The notes under the pieces: generated by a model
Database searches by the model: none
What the model saw: only the letters and a program-made list of their open reading frames with translations
Told to the model about the DNA's origin: nothing
Made by a program: the position numbers and the translations under genes
Assembly: GCF_011058155.1 (NCBI RefSeq)
Contig: NZ_JAALFC010000002.1
Location: forward strand, 62,001 to 126,000
Direction: 5' to 3'
Length of the DNA: 64,000 nt
Source: Litoribacterium kuwaitense
Lineage (GTDB): Bacteria; Bacillota; Bacilli; Bacillales; DSM-28697
Shown: positions 55,434-64,000 of the stretch, one piece after another
Layout of the letters: each line of letters opens with the position of its first letter
Position numbering within the stretch: the first letter of the stretch is position 1

Positions 55434-57173
55434 ATGGAAGCGTGGCAGGAGAATGTACAGCACTGGCTTTTACACCCTCGCTTGGATAGAGAATTAAAAG
55501 CGATAATCGAAGAAAATAAAGAGAATACGTCTTGGCTTATTGATGGTTTTTACACGAATCTCGCCTTTGGTACAGGTGGGATGAGAGGAGAAATCGGGCC
55601 AGGCACAAATCGAATGAATATTTATACCATTCGAAAAGCAGCTCGTGGATTAGCTGACTATTTACTCCATGAGACGCAATCATCAGCTAAAGTTGTCATT
55701 GCCTATGATTCAAGACATTATTCTGAGCAATTTGCATTAGAATCCGCAAAGGTGCTCGGGCACGAAGGGGCAGACGTGTTTTTGTTTAACGCGTTAAGAC
55801 CTACACCGGAGTTGTCTTTTGCTGTACGGTATTTACAGGCAGACGCTGGTATTGTCATAACAGCAAGCCACAATCCCGCTGAATATAACGGGTTTAAAGT
55901 GTACGGAAGTGACGGCGGCCAATTGCCTCCAAAAGAAGCGGATCAATTGATTTCTTACGTCAATCAGATTGAAGATGAGTTAGCGATCAATACCACAGAA
56001 AAAGACGTATTGTTGCGTCGACAAAAATTACATATGATCGGTGAAGAGATTGATGAGGCGTATACAAATGCGTTAAAACAAATGAGCCTCCAGCCATCTG
56101 TTTTCCATAAAAGTCATTTATCTGTCGTATATACACCTTTACACGGAAGTGGGCTTGAACCGTTTCTTCGTATCGTTGCTGCCCACGGATTTCAAGGTTT
56201 GTCGGTTGTTGAGCAACAGAAGGCGCCAGATGGCGGGTTTCCAACTGTAGCAAGCCCTAATCCTGAAGAACAACAAGCCTTTTCTTTAGCAATGGAGCAA
56301 GGAAAGCAAATGAACGCTGATGTATTGGTTGCAACTGACCCAGATGCAGATCGCGTAGGTTTAGCTGTAAGAAATCAACAAGGAGCGTATGAACTTCTTT
56401 CAGGAAATCAAACCGGAGCGTTATTGCTACATTATATTTTAGAACAACGAAAGCAACAAAAACGCTTGCCTGAAAATGGAATCATTTTCAAAACGATTGT
56501 TACTTCAGAGTTAGGGCGTGCGATTGCTCAGCATTACGGGATAACGACAGAAGATACGTTGACAGGCTTTAAATTTATTGGAGAAAAAATTAAAACATAT
56601 AATACAGACCAGTCGTATGAATTTTTATTCGGTTATGAAGAAAGCTATGGATATTTAATTGATGATTTTGTCCGTGATAAAGATGCCATTCAGGCAGGAA
56701 TGATGGCTATTGAAATGGCTGCGCATTACAAGAACGAAGGAAAAACGCTCTATGAGGTTTTACAAGAAATGTATGACACATTTGGCCATTACCGCGAAAG
56801 CTTAGTATCCATCACTCGAAAAGGAAAGAAAGGCTCTGAAGACATTGCTACATTAATGGCAGCCTTTCGGGAAAACCCTCCAAAGACAGTAGGAGGCGTC
56901 AATGTTGTTATGGTCGAAGATTATGATGCACAAAAGCAAACCAATTTAGCATCAGGGGCGTCGACTTCTATATCACTTCCTCGTTCCAACGTGTTAAAGT
57001 ACAAGCTGGAAAATGAGGCTTGGGTTTGCTTGCGACCTTCGGGGACAGAGCCTAAAGTGAAATGCTATATAGGCGTTAAGGAAACGTCAAAAACAGAAGC
57101 AGAAAAAAGGTTAACAGCGCTAGAGAGTGACTTGCTGACAAAAGTACATACCTTACTTGATGAAGAAAGGTGA
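55434..57173 (+). CDS. pgcA: Alpha-phosphoglucomutase
   Basis: 579 residues from ATG 55434 (GGAG upstream). The enzyme interconverts glucose-1-phosphate and glucose-6-phosphate, feeding UDP-glucose for wall polymers and glycolipid. Marks are FGTGGMRGEIGPGTNRMN, the phosphoserine loop ITASHNPAEYNGFKVYG, the metal loop ATDPDADRVG, the sugar-binding FGYEESYGYL and the phosphate-binding RPSGTEPKVKCY. B. subtilis pgcA lies directly after glpD; here about 33 kb separate them. Confidence 0.95.
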   Translation: MEAWQENVQHWLLHPRLDRELKAIIEENKENTSWLIDGFYTNLAFGTGGMRGEIGPGTNRMNIYTIRKAARGLADYLLHETQSSAKVVIAYDSRHYSEQFALESAKVLGHEGADVFLFNALRPTPELSFAVRYLQADAGIVITASHNPAEYNGFKVYGSDGGQLPPKEADQLISYVNQIEDELAINTTEKDVLLRRQKLHMIGEEIDEAYTNALKQMSLQPSVFHKSHLSVVYTPLHGSGLEPFLRIVAAHGFQGLSVVEQQKAPDGGFPTVASPNPEEQQAFSLAMEQGKQMNADVLVATDPDADRVGLAVRNQQGAYELLSGNQTGALLLHYILEQRKQQKRLPENGIIFKTIVTSELGRAIAQHYGITTEDTLTGFKFIGEKIKTYNTDQSYEFLFGYEESYGYLIDDFVRDKDAIQAGMMAIEMAAHYKNEGKTLYEVLQEMYDTFGHYRESLVSITRKGKKGSEDIATLMAAFRENPPKTVGGVNVVMVEDYDAQKQTNLASGASTSISLPRSNVLKYKLENEAWVCLRPSGTEPKVKCYIGVKETSKTEAEKRLTALESDLLTKVHTLLDEER

Positions 57174-57233
57174 GTCGAAAGGCAAGCGGAAATTCAGCCA
57201 CATAAGCGGCTAAAGGTTTTTGTCAAGCCGTTC

Positions 57234-57338
57234 AGCCTGTCATGAAAGCGTCTGTCAACCCAGGCGTGCAGGCGCGCAAGGTCCATGAGAGGATGAGCGA
57301 GCCAAACAACGACGTATGCGAGCGTTTGTCAACAGGCT
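57234..57338 (-). repeat. Dispersed intergenic repeat, copy 2 (minus orientation)
   Basis: Read on the minus strand it begins AGCCTGTTGACAAACGCT and ends GACGCTTTCATGACAGGCT, which are imperfect inverted ends. The inner CGTCGTTGTTTGGCTCGCTC matches copy 1. It lies between pgcA and its terminator. Confidence 0.65.
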
Positions 57339-57364
57339 AAAGGGAGGCAGTAACGCCTCCCTTT
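57339..57364. terminator. Shared terminator of pgcA and the YhdB-like gene
   Basis: AAAGGGAGGC and GCCTCCCTTT form a perfect 10 bp stem around a 6-base loop. It abuts the stop codon of the minus-strand gene. Confidence 0.75.
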
Positions 57365-57366
57365 CA

Positions 57367-57609
57367 TTACACATGATGAGCAGTTGTCGGGACACCGAAA
57401 GCTGTGTACGCATGGTCTAAATAATGGTACAGCTCGTTTTGGTGTGTTTCCACCTTTTCGTACTCCGTTTCGTAATACAAAGCGTGTAAATAATGCTCTA
57501 TTTTTTTGGAAAGAAAATCATCTTTTGTGCGAATCATTAAAACGAGCATATCATCCACTTGCAGTCGGTTCATGAAATAGAGGGCTTTATCATAATCGAG
57601 TGTATTCAC
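57367..57609 (-). CDS. yhdB: YhdB-like small protein
   Basis: 80 residues from GTG 57609, which has AAAGGAG eight bases upstream; a longer open frame to 57693 is less likely. The sequence MNTLDYDKALYFMNRLQVDD, then LVLMIRTKDDFLSKKIEHYLHALYYE, fits the YhdB family of Bacillus. The order pgcA-yhdB-spoVR is a reduced form of the B. subtilis arrangement. The function is unknown. Confidence 0.65.
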   Translation of the reverse strand: MNTLDYDKALYFMNRLQVDDMLVLMIRTKDDFLSKKIEHYLHALYYETEYEKVETHQNELYHYLDHAYTAFGVPTTAHHV

Positions 57610-57945
57610 AACGTAGGCTCCTTTCTTTCCAACAGTGATCAACGGTTGGGGTGAAAACAGCACACTTAGTGTATGGAACCACGCCAAAATCATCGGGTGA
57701 AATGTTGGCCTTAGGTGGATGAATCTTCAAGGAATAGCGCAGCATTAAAAGCCGAAGGCTACCAATAAAGCGTTCATTAAAGGAACGCACAATAACCACC
57801 GACCAAAATATGCTACGGATGTTAAAGTCTGTAGTATATTTAATTTCAATGACATCCGTTTCCAGTGATGAACATCTGCATGATTTTGATCATTCCCTCA
57901 TAAAATGCACAAAGTCTTTTTTTCATATAAAGGGGTTGTGACATA
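57610..57945 (+). promoter_or_regulatory. spoVR upstream region with a candidate sigma-E promoter
   Basis: GCATGAT (57878-57884) and CATAAAAT (57899-57906) are 14 bases apart, close to the sigma-E pattern, and spoVR is a known sigma-E-type gene in B. subtilis. The remaining 270 bases hold no gene that I can support. Confidence 0.35.
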
Positions 57946-59343
57946 TTGACTGGGGGAAGTGAACTAGAACGCGCCATTGACGAAATTACAGAAATTGCCG
58001 AAGGTTTTGGTTTAGATTTTTTTCCAATGCGTTATGAGATTTGCCCAGCCGATATTATTTATACCTTTGGAGCATATGGGATGCCGACACGCTTTTCCCA
58101 TTGGAGTTTTGGGAAACAGTTCCATAAGATGAAGCTTCATTACGATTTAGGGTTAAGTAAAATATATGAGCTGGTCATCAATTCCAATCCTTGCTATGCA
58201 TTTTTGCTGAACACGAATAGTCTCGTACAAAATAAGTTGATTGTCGCTCATGTTTTGGCCCATTGTGATTTTTTTAAAAATAACGCGCGCTTTTCCGGAA
58301 CGAAACGAGATATGGTTGAGAGCATGGCTGCAACAGCCGAACGTGTCAAGCGTTATGAATTGATTCATGGTCGTGCTGAGGTTGAAGGGTTTTTAGATGC
58401 GGTGTTGTCGATTCAAGAACATATCGACCCCTCGCTCATGAGACCACAATTGCTTTGGTCTCATGACGAGGAAGAGGAATCTAATGACCAACAGCCTCGT
58501 GGAGAGTATGATGATTTATGGAATATCGGTGTGCCGGCGAAAGAAAAGAATAAGAAAAAGAAGTCGTTTCCACCGGAGCCAGAGAAAGATCTCCTGCTAT
58601 TTATTGAACAGCACTCAAGGGAGTTGGAAGAATGGCAACGTGACATTTTAACGATGATGCGTGAGGAAATGCTGTATTTTTGGCCTCAATTGGAAACGAA
58701 GATTATGAATGAAGGCTGGGCTTCTTATTGGCATGCTCGTATTATTAGAGAAATGGACTTACCGAGCGACGAGGCGGTGGAATTTGCCAAACTGAATGCA
58801 AGCGTCGTCCAACCTTCCCGAACGCAAATTAATCCTTATTATTTAGGGTTGAAAATTTTTGAAGATATTGAAGATCGGTATAATAAACCGAGTGAGGACA
58901 TGAAAAAACGTGGTATAGAGCCAAATAGCGGTCGTGAAAAAATATTCGAAGTACGGGAAATTGAATCAGATACGTCATTTATTCGCAATTATTTAACGAA
59001 AGAATTGGCGCATCGTGAAGACTTGTATTTATTCCAAAAGCAAGGCAAGGATTACAAAATTGTTGATAAAGATTGGAAAGATGTGCGGGATCAATTAATC
59101 GGCATGCGTGTGAATGGAGGCTTTCCGTATTTAGTCGTCACAGATGGGGACTATAAAAAGAACAACGAACTATACATTACGCATGAATATGAGGGAATAG
59201 AGCTTGACCTTAAATATCTTGAAAAGGTGCTGCCCTACATTTATCAGCTTTGGGGGCGAAATGTGCATTTGCGCACGGTTGTAGAAGGGAAGGATTGCTT
59301 GTTTTCGTACAACGGTACGCAAGTAGCACGAAAGCAATTATAA
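57946..59343 (+). CDS. spoVR: Stage V sporulation protein R (SpoVR)
   Basis: 465 residues from TTG 57946 (AAAGGGG upstream). Conserved blocks are [38 protein letters not shown], the metal-site-like [14 protein letters not shown] and the central [12 protein letters not shown]. SpoVR is needed for normal spore cortex in B. subtilis and belongs with PrkA and YhbH in many genomes. A positively charged linker ([17 protein letters not shown]) splits the protein near 200. Confidence 0.95.
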   Translation: MTGGSELERAIDEITEIAEGFGLDFFPMRYEICPADIIYTFGAYGMPTRFSHWSFGKQFHKMKLHYDLGLSKIYELVINSNPCYAFLLNTNSLVQNKLIVAHVLAHCDFFKNNARFSGTKRDMVESMAATAERVKRYELIHGRAEVEGFLDAVLSIQEHIDPSLMRPQLLWSHDEEEESNDQQPRGEYDDLWNIGVPAKEKNKKKKSFPPEPEKDLLLFIEQHSRELEEWQRDILTMMREEMLYFWPQLETKIMNEGWASYWHARIIREMDLPSDEAVEFAKLNASVVQPSRTQINPYYLGLKIFEDIEDRYNKPSEDMKKRGIEPNSGREKIFEVREIESDTSFIRNYLTKELAHREDLYLFQKQGKDYKIVDKDWKDVRDQLIGMRVNGGFPYLVVTDGDYKKNNELYITHEYEGIELDLKYLEKVLPYIYQLWGRNVHLRTVVEGKDCLFSYNGTQVARKQL

Positions 59344-59348
59344 TGATG

Positions 59349-59374
59349 ACCCCCATGGCATAAATCATGGGGGT
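59349..59374. terminator. Hairpin between spoVR and ectD, probably a shared terminator
   Basis: ACCCCCATG and CATGGGGGT pair perfectly around eight bases. The T tract is weak on both sides. Confidence 0.65.
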
Positions 59375-59382
59375 AAAGTAGT

Positions 59383-60285
59383 TTATAATTGGTTTCCTGT
59401 TGCAGACATTTGAGTTGCGATATACTCTGGACGCGGCGGACCATCCATAAAAGGTTGAACGAGCTTGTTCTCGACAGAATTATACACCATAAAGACGTTA
59501 TTGCGGTCATAAGGTGTAATGTTACTATTTGAGCCGTGCATCGTATTGCAATCAAAAAGAAGAATAGAGCCAGCTTTTGGTGTCGGCACGTCGATGCCAT
59601 ATTGATCGACTTGCTTTCTCAAAGAATCATCGTCGGGAACACCGGCTTCCTGTTTCTTTAAGGAAGATGTGTAATTATTCGCTGGGGTAGCACCAACACA
59701 AGAGAGATATTCGTTATGTGATCCAGGAATTAACATTAAAGGTCCGTTAAACGTATAGTTATCCGAAAGGGCGATCGATAGACTGACAGCTCGCATCCGC
59801 GGCATGCCATCCTCCACGTGCCACGTTTCAAAATCTGAATGCCAATCAAACTCTTTGCCTTTAAATCCCGGCTTGTAGTTGACACGAGATTGATGAATGT
59901 AAACCTCACTGCCAAGTAAGTATTCTACGATATAAAGCAGGCGTGGGTCTTCGGAAAGCTTTTTAAAATAAGGGTTGTCACGATGGATCGCAAAGACGGA
60001 ACGAATATCGTCATTTTCCGGCTCTGTAATGATTTCAGGATATGTCAGCCCTGTTTTGGCTTCTTTTAAAGCAAAGATTTCCTCTTGCATACGGCTGACC
60101 TCGTCTTGGGAAAAGAAGTCCTCAATGACGAGATAGCCATTCCTCTCATAAAAATCTTCCTGTTTCGTCGTCAGAGACGTAGGAATTCCTTTTCCTCTAC
60201 CATGAATAACCGGATCTTGGCGCTTCATGATTTGCGGCTTGTCTTCCTGCCTTGAAGGGTATAGATCTTCCACTTTGAGTTGCAT
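59383..60285 (-). CDS. ectD: Ectoine 5-hydroxylase
   Basis: 300 residues from ATG 60285 (AAAGGA upstream). The non-haem iron, 2-oxoglutarate-dependent enzyme turns ectoine into 5-hydroxyectoine. The iron ligands are H149 and D151 ([20 protein letters not shown] block) and H250 (NTMHGSN); an arginine for 2-oxoglutarate follows (YDRNN). N-terminal VEDLYPSRQ and KRQDPVIHG are typical of EctD. It sits 59 bases after ectC in the same direction, so a single ectABCD transcript is possible. Confidence 0.95.
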   Translation of the reverse strand: MQLKVEDLYPSRQEDKPQIMKRQDPVIHGRGKGIPTSLTTKQEDFYERNGYLVIEDFFSQDEVSRMQEEIFALKEAKTGLTYPEIITEPENDDIRSVFAIHRDNPYFKKLSEDPRLLYIVEYLLGSEVYIHQSRVNYKPGFKGKEFDWHSDFETWHVEDGMPRMRAVSLSIALSDNYTFNGPLMLIPGSHNEYLSCVGATPANNYTSSLKKQEAGVPDDDSLRKQVDQYGIDVPTPKAGSILLFDCNTMHGSNSNITPYDRNNVFMVYNSVENKLVQPFMDGPPRPEYIATQMSATGNQL

Positions 60286-60344
60286 AATCGCTTTCAATCC
60301 TTTCTAAAACGATAAAGTTTTGAATGAGATTAGCAATGGTTGAC

Positions 60345-60731
60345 TTACTCTTCGATGAGAGGATATACACCATTTTCATCATGTGTTTCTCTTCCTGTTA
60401 ATGGAGGGTTAAACACACAAATGAGACGCATGTCCTCAGTTGCTCGTAAGTAGTGCTCATCATGCTCATTTAACGCATACATCGTACCATCGTTTATCGG
60501 ATACACCTTTCCATCGGCAACGGTTTCAATTTCCCCTTTACCTTGGACACAGTAGACAGCTTCTAAATGGTTTTGGTACCAAATATGCGTTTCTGTACCC
60601 GCATAAATCACAGTGTCGTGAAATGAAAAGCCCATCTGATCTTTTTTAAGCAGCATACGGCGGCTTGACCAGGTTTCTGCGGTTGTCTCATTTTCTGTGC
60701 CAATAATGTCTTGCAAGTGACGAACAATCAT
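60345..60731 (-). CDS. ectC: Ectoine synthase
   Basis: 128 residues from ATG 60731 (AAAGGAG upstream), the family length. The open frame continues upstream to 60908 through a repeat, but that part is non-coding. It is a cupin that closes N-gamma-acetyl-diaminobutyrate into ectoine. The iron ligands expected from EctC structures are E57 ([10 protein letters not shown]), Y85 (DGTMYAL) and H93. [14 protein letters not shown] is also typical. Confidence 0.95.
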   Translation of the reverse strand: MIVRHLQDIIGTENETTAETWSSRRMLLKKDQMGFSFHDTVIYAGTETHIWYQNHLEAVYCVQGKGEIETVADGKVYPINDGTMYALNEHDEHYLRATEDMRLICVFNPPLTGRETHDENGVYPLIEE

Positions 60732-60767
60732 AGATGTAATAACTCCTTTTTTTATCGTATTGTAAGC

Positions 60768-60877
60768 CAGCCTGTTGCCAAACGCTTTCCAGCTCTTTGG
60801 ATCGCTCGTCCGCTTATGAACAAGCGCTTCTATTTGCGTTGGCGCGTAACTTGTCAAGCGTTTTAAGCTAGGCTGAG
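60768..60877 (+). repeat. Dispersed intergenic repeat, copy 3, inside the ect cluster
   Basis: It begins AGCCTGTTGCCAAACGCT and ends TTGTCAAGCGTTTTAAGC with TAGGCTGAG, an imperfect inverted repeat matching copies 1, 2 and 4. It occupies much of the 277-base gap between ectB and ectC, a spacing much larger than usual in ect operons. Confidence 0.65.
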
Positions 60878-60964
60878 AACTGAGAAGTATCTGTCCTCGC
60901 GTCGTCATTCCCCGTTTTTAGGGAAGGTTGCCAAGCTTTTTTAAGTACGGAAATACATGATGGA

Positions 60965-60986
60965 GCCGGGCGATGATTAGCCCGGC
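60965..60986. promoter_or_regulatory. GC-rich hairpin between ectB and ectC
   Basis: GCCGGGC and GCCCGGC pair around GATGATTA. No T tract follows on either strand, so an mRNA-stability or pausing element is more likely than a terminator. Confidence 0.5.
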
Positions 60987-61008
60987 GAGAGAATGTATTT
61001 TAAAAACG

Positions 61009-62851
<1,843 letters not shown>

Positions 62852-63306
62852 ACCTCCAAAAAATATACTTCTTTAACCATAAAGGGCTTTTAAAAAGACG
62901 TCAAAACGCTTAAAAAGTGCTCTGAAAGGCTAAGCGTGCATATAGCGCAATTTCGTAAATTGACCTCGCGTGAAAAGATGATCACTTTGCCTAACGAGAA
63001 TAAAGAGCAAATTCAGATAAACAAAAGGGTTGAGCGCTTTAGAAACATTTCGTGAATTGAAGCGAAGTGTATTTTTTGTTCTTACGATTGCTTGCCTAAG
63101 CGCCTTTATCCTAAAGAATGCTTGTACTTGATGAAAAAAAGAATTGATAAAGGATGTCATGAATTTATGGCGAATAAAAATAGTAAAAAGAAACGAAACA
63201 ATTTCTTCTTAAAAACGTATAAATAAGATATAACGAAACGTTTATGATGTATCTATAAGAGGAAGTAATAAAACGACGCAAGTGCTGGAGGAACAGGAGG
63301 ATAGGA
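62852..63306 (-). promoter_or_regulatory. Upstream region of ectA with a sigma-A-type promoter
   Basis: On the minus strand TTGACG (62904-62899) and TATGGT (62881-62876) are 17 bases apart and point into ectA. Salt-inducible ect promoters are often sigma-A-like. The rest of this 455-base gap (to 63306) contains no gene that I can support. Confidence 0.55.
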
Positions 63307-63447
63307 ATGAGTGATGGGCATCTTTCAACAGCAAAAAAATTGGTGACCAAGTTAAAAGCAAAAGGTGTTAAAGCAGAAATTTGTAGCCCGCGATCCCGTA
63401 TCAGTCCCTGTCTTAAACAATGGTCACGACCAGAGCCTCAGTCATAA
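63307..63447 (+). CDS. Small 46-residue protein, unknown
   Basis: ATG 63307 lies behind AGGAGGATAGGA. The peptide begins MSDGHLSTAKKLVTKLKAKG and continues VKAEICSPRSRISPCLKQW to TAA 63445-63447. A terminator follows ten bases later, so it is a self-contained unit. The first half looks like an ordinary helix-strand start; the second half could be out of frame if a base is missing, as an overlapping frame continues with ARDPVSVPVLNN. No family is recognised. Confidence 0.5.
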   Translation: MSDGHLSTAKKLVTKLKAKGVKAEICSPRSRISPCLKQWSRPEPQS

Positions 63448-63456
63448 GAGAAAAAC

Positions 63457-63479
63457 AACTGCTGTTAAGGCAGTTTTTT
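63457..63479 (+). terminator. Terminator after the small gene
   Basis: AACTGC and GCAGTT form the stem, followed by TTTT; A residues precede the stem. Confidence 0.75.
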
Positions 63480-63544
63480 GTCTTATACCTTGTGTAACGA
63501 TGTACATCGTTGTACAATGCATGTATCTAGAGGAGGTTTTCTTT

Positions 63545-63886
63545 GTGAATAAAGAAGTTGTTCGCGGGAGTATCGATTTATTAATTTTGTCATCTGTGAA
63601 GCGGAAGGACCGTTATGGGTATGAAATCGTGCAGTACTTACGCAAGGTGAGCGAGGGTGTATTTGAAATGAAAGAAGGGACATTGTATCCCGCATTGAAA
63701 AGACTGGAGAAAAAAGAGTGGGTGCGGTCTTATTGGACAGATGGTGATTTTGGTCGACGGAAATATTATTCCCTCACCGGGAAAGGGAAAACAGCGCTCG
63801 AGGAAAGACACGAGGAATGGACACGGTTAAATGATATGGTCGTGAAAATGATTGAGGAAAGTGGATCAGTCATTCATGAAAAATAA
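63545..63886 (+). CDS. PadR-family transcriptional regulator
   Basis: 113 residues from GTG 63545 (AGAGGAGG upstream). PadR winged-helix marks are GSIDLLILSSVKRKDRYGYEI, FEMKEGTLYPALKRLEKKEW and GRRKYYSLTGKGKTALEE. Such regulators repress their own operon together with a membrane protein gene. The next gene overlaps by 11 bases and appears to encode the usual partner. Confidence 0.92.
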   Translation: MNKEVVRGSIDLLILSSVKRKDRYGYEIVQYLRKVSEGVFEMKEGTLYPALKRLEKKEWVRSYWTDGDFGRRKYYSLTGKGKTALEERHEEWTRLNDMVVKMIEESGSVIHEK

Positions 63887-64000
63887 TCAATTACGCGCGT
63901 ATATTCGACGTACTGTAGAAAAAATGAACCTTCTTCCACGACAGAAAGAAGAGGTGTACGACGAATGGATGGATCATTTGCAAAATACGGCTGAAGAGCT
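63876..64000 (+). CDS. Start of a HAAS/permease-prefix-domain protein, cut by window edge
   Basis: ATG 63876 overlaps the PadR gene end. The visible 41 residues (MKNNQLRAYIRRTVEKMNLL, PRQKEEVYDEWMDHLQNTAEE) look like the helical domain that commonly follows PadR regulators and signals to or from a membrane part. The rest lies outside the window. Confidence 0.65.
   Translation, partial: MKNNQLRAYIRRTVEKMNLLPRQKEEVYDEWMDHLQNTAEE

Noticed and set aside
57590-57799. Minus-strand 69-residue frame before the YhdB-like gene
   Set aside because: No ribosome binding site and out of frame with the better-supported GTG 57609 start; no clear homology.
60732-60908. N-terminal extension of ectoine synthase
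   Set aside because: It translates a dispersed repeat; EctC proteins start MIVR..., and that ATG has its own ribosome binding site.
63365-63544. 60-residue extension of the PadR regulator
   Set aside because: It covers a terminator (63457-63479); GTG 63545 has AGAGGAGG and matches the family start.

Overview
The window looks like a chromosomal segment of a halotolerant or alkaliphilic spore-forming Bacillaceae. The evidence is low-to-moderate GC content, strong AGGAGG-type ribosome binding sites, sporulation-associated genes (prkA, yhbH, spoVR), a GlpP antitermination circuit, a yybP-ykoY riboswitch, and ectoine plus hydroxyectoine genes (ectABC, ectD). No rRNA, tRNA or CRISPR array was seen.

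Layout. 1-256 is the 3' end of an LplA-type solute-binding lipoprotein gene. 0.4-6.4 kb holds housekeeping genes: a CGNR zinc-finger regulator, methionine aminopeptidase, a broken methyltransferase, glpP, glpK and a CNNM/CorC-type protein. 6.9-16.2 kb is lpl cluster 1: four tandem LplA-like lipoproteins, one LplB/LplC permease pair and a YesL-like protein. 16.7-20.3 kb is a pair of ABC exporters. 20.5-23.5 kb holds glpD and a phage-type amidase/holin pair. 23.7-27.8 kb holds namA, an ABC-class ATPase gene and queG. 28-38.1 kb is a DAACS symporter and lpl cluster 2 (LplA, a Gfo/Idh/MocA oxidoreductase, a TagC/P68-like beta-propeller protein, LplB, LplC), followed by scars of a decayed tandem duplication that enclose a PemK/MazF-like toxin-antitoxin pair. 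38.1-42.7 kb is a two-component system divergent from a LanFEG/Bcr-like ABC transporter. 42.7-45.0 kb holds a glycosyltransferase and two His/Cys-rich proteins. 45.2-50.3 kb is the yhbB-trmL-prkA-yhbH block. 50.6-59.3 kb holds a VanY-type peptidase, a Ktr/Trk potassium subunit, a YtxH-like protein, a riboswitch-controlled TerC protein, pgcA, a YhdB-like protein and spoVR. 59.4-62.9 kb is ectABC plus ectD on the minus strand. The window ends with a PadR regulator and the start of its partner gene.

How the parts work together. Two lpl systems probably import oligosaccharides using an ATPase encoded elsewhere. GlpP probably controls terminators in front of both glpK and glpD, although these genes are now about 15 kb apart. 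The order known from Bacillus subtilis (glpP-glpF-glpK-glpD-pgcA, yhdB, spoVR; queG-yhbB-trmL-prkA-yhbH) can still be recognised, but large accessory blocks break it up and glpF is absent.

A strong caveat concerns reading frames. At least a dozen genes carry single-base frameshifts, and nearly all are one base short in an A/T run. They include conserved genes (glpD, ectB, both genes of the two-component system). Sequencing or assembly error is as likely as true decay, so genes typed here as pseudogenes may be intact in the organism.
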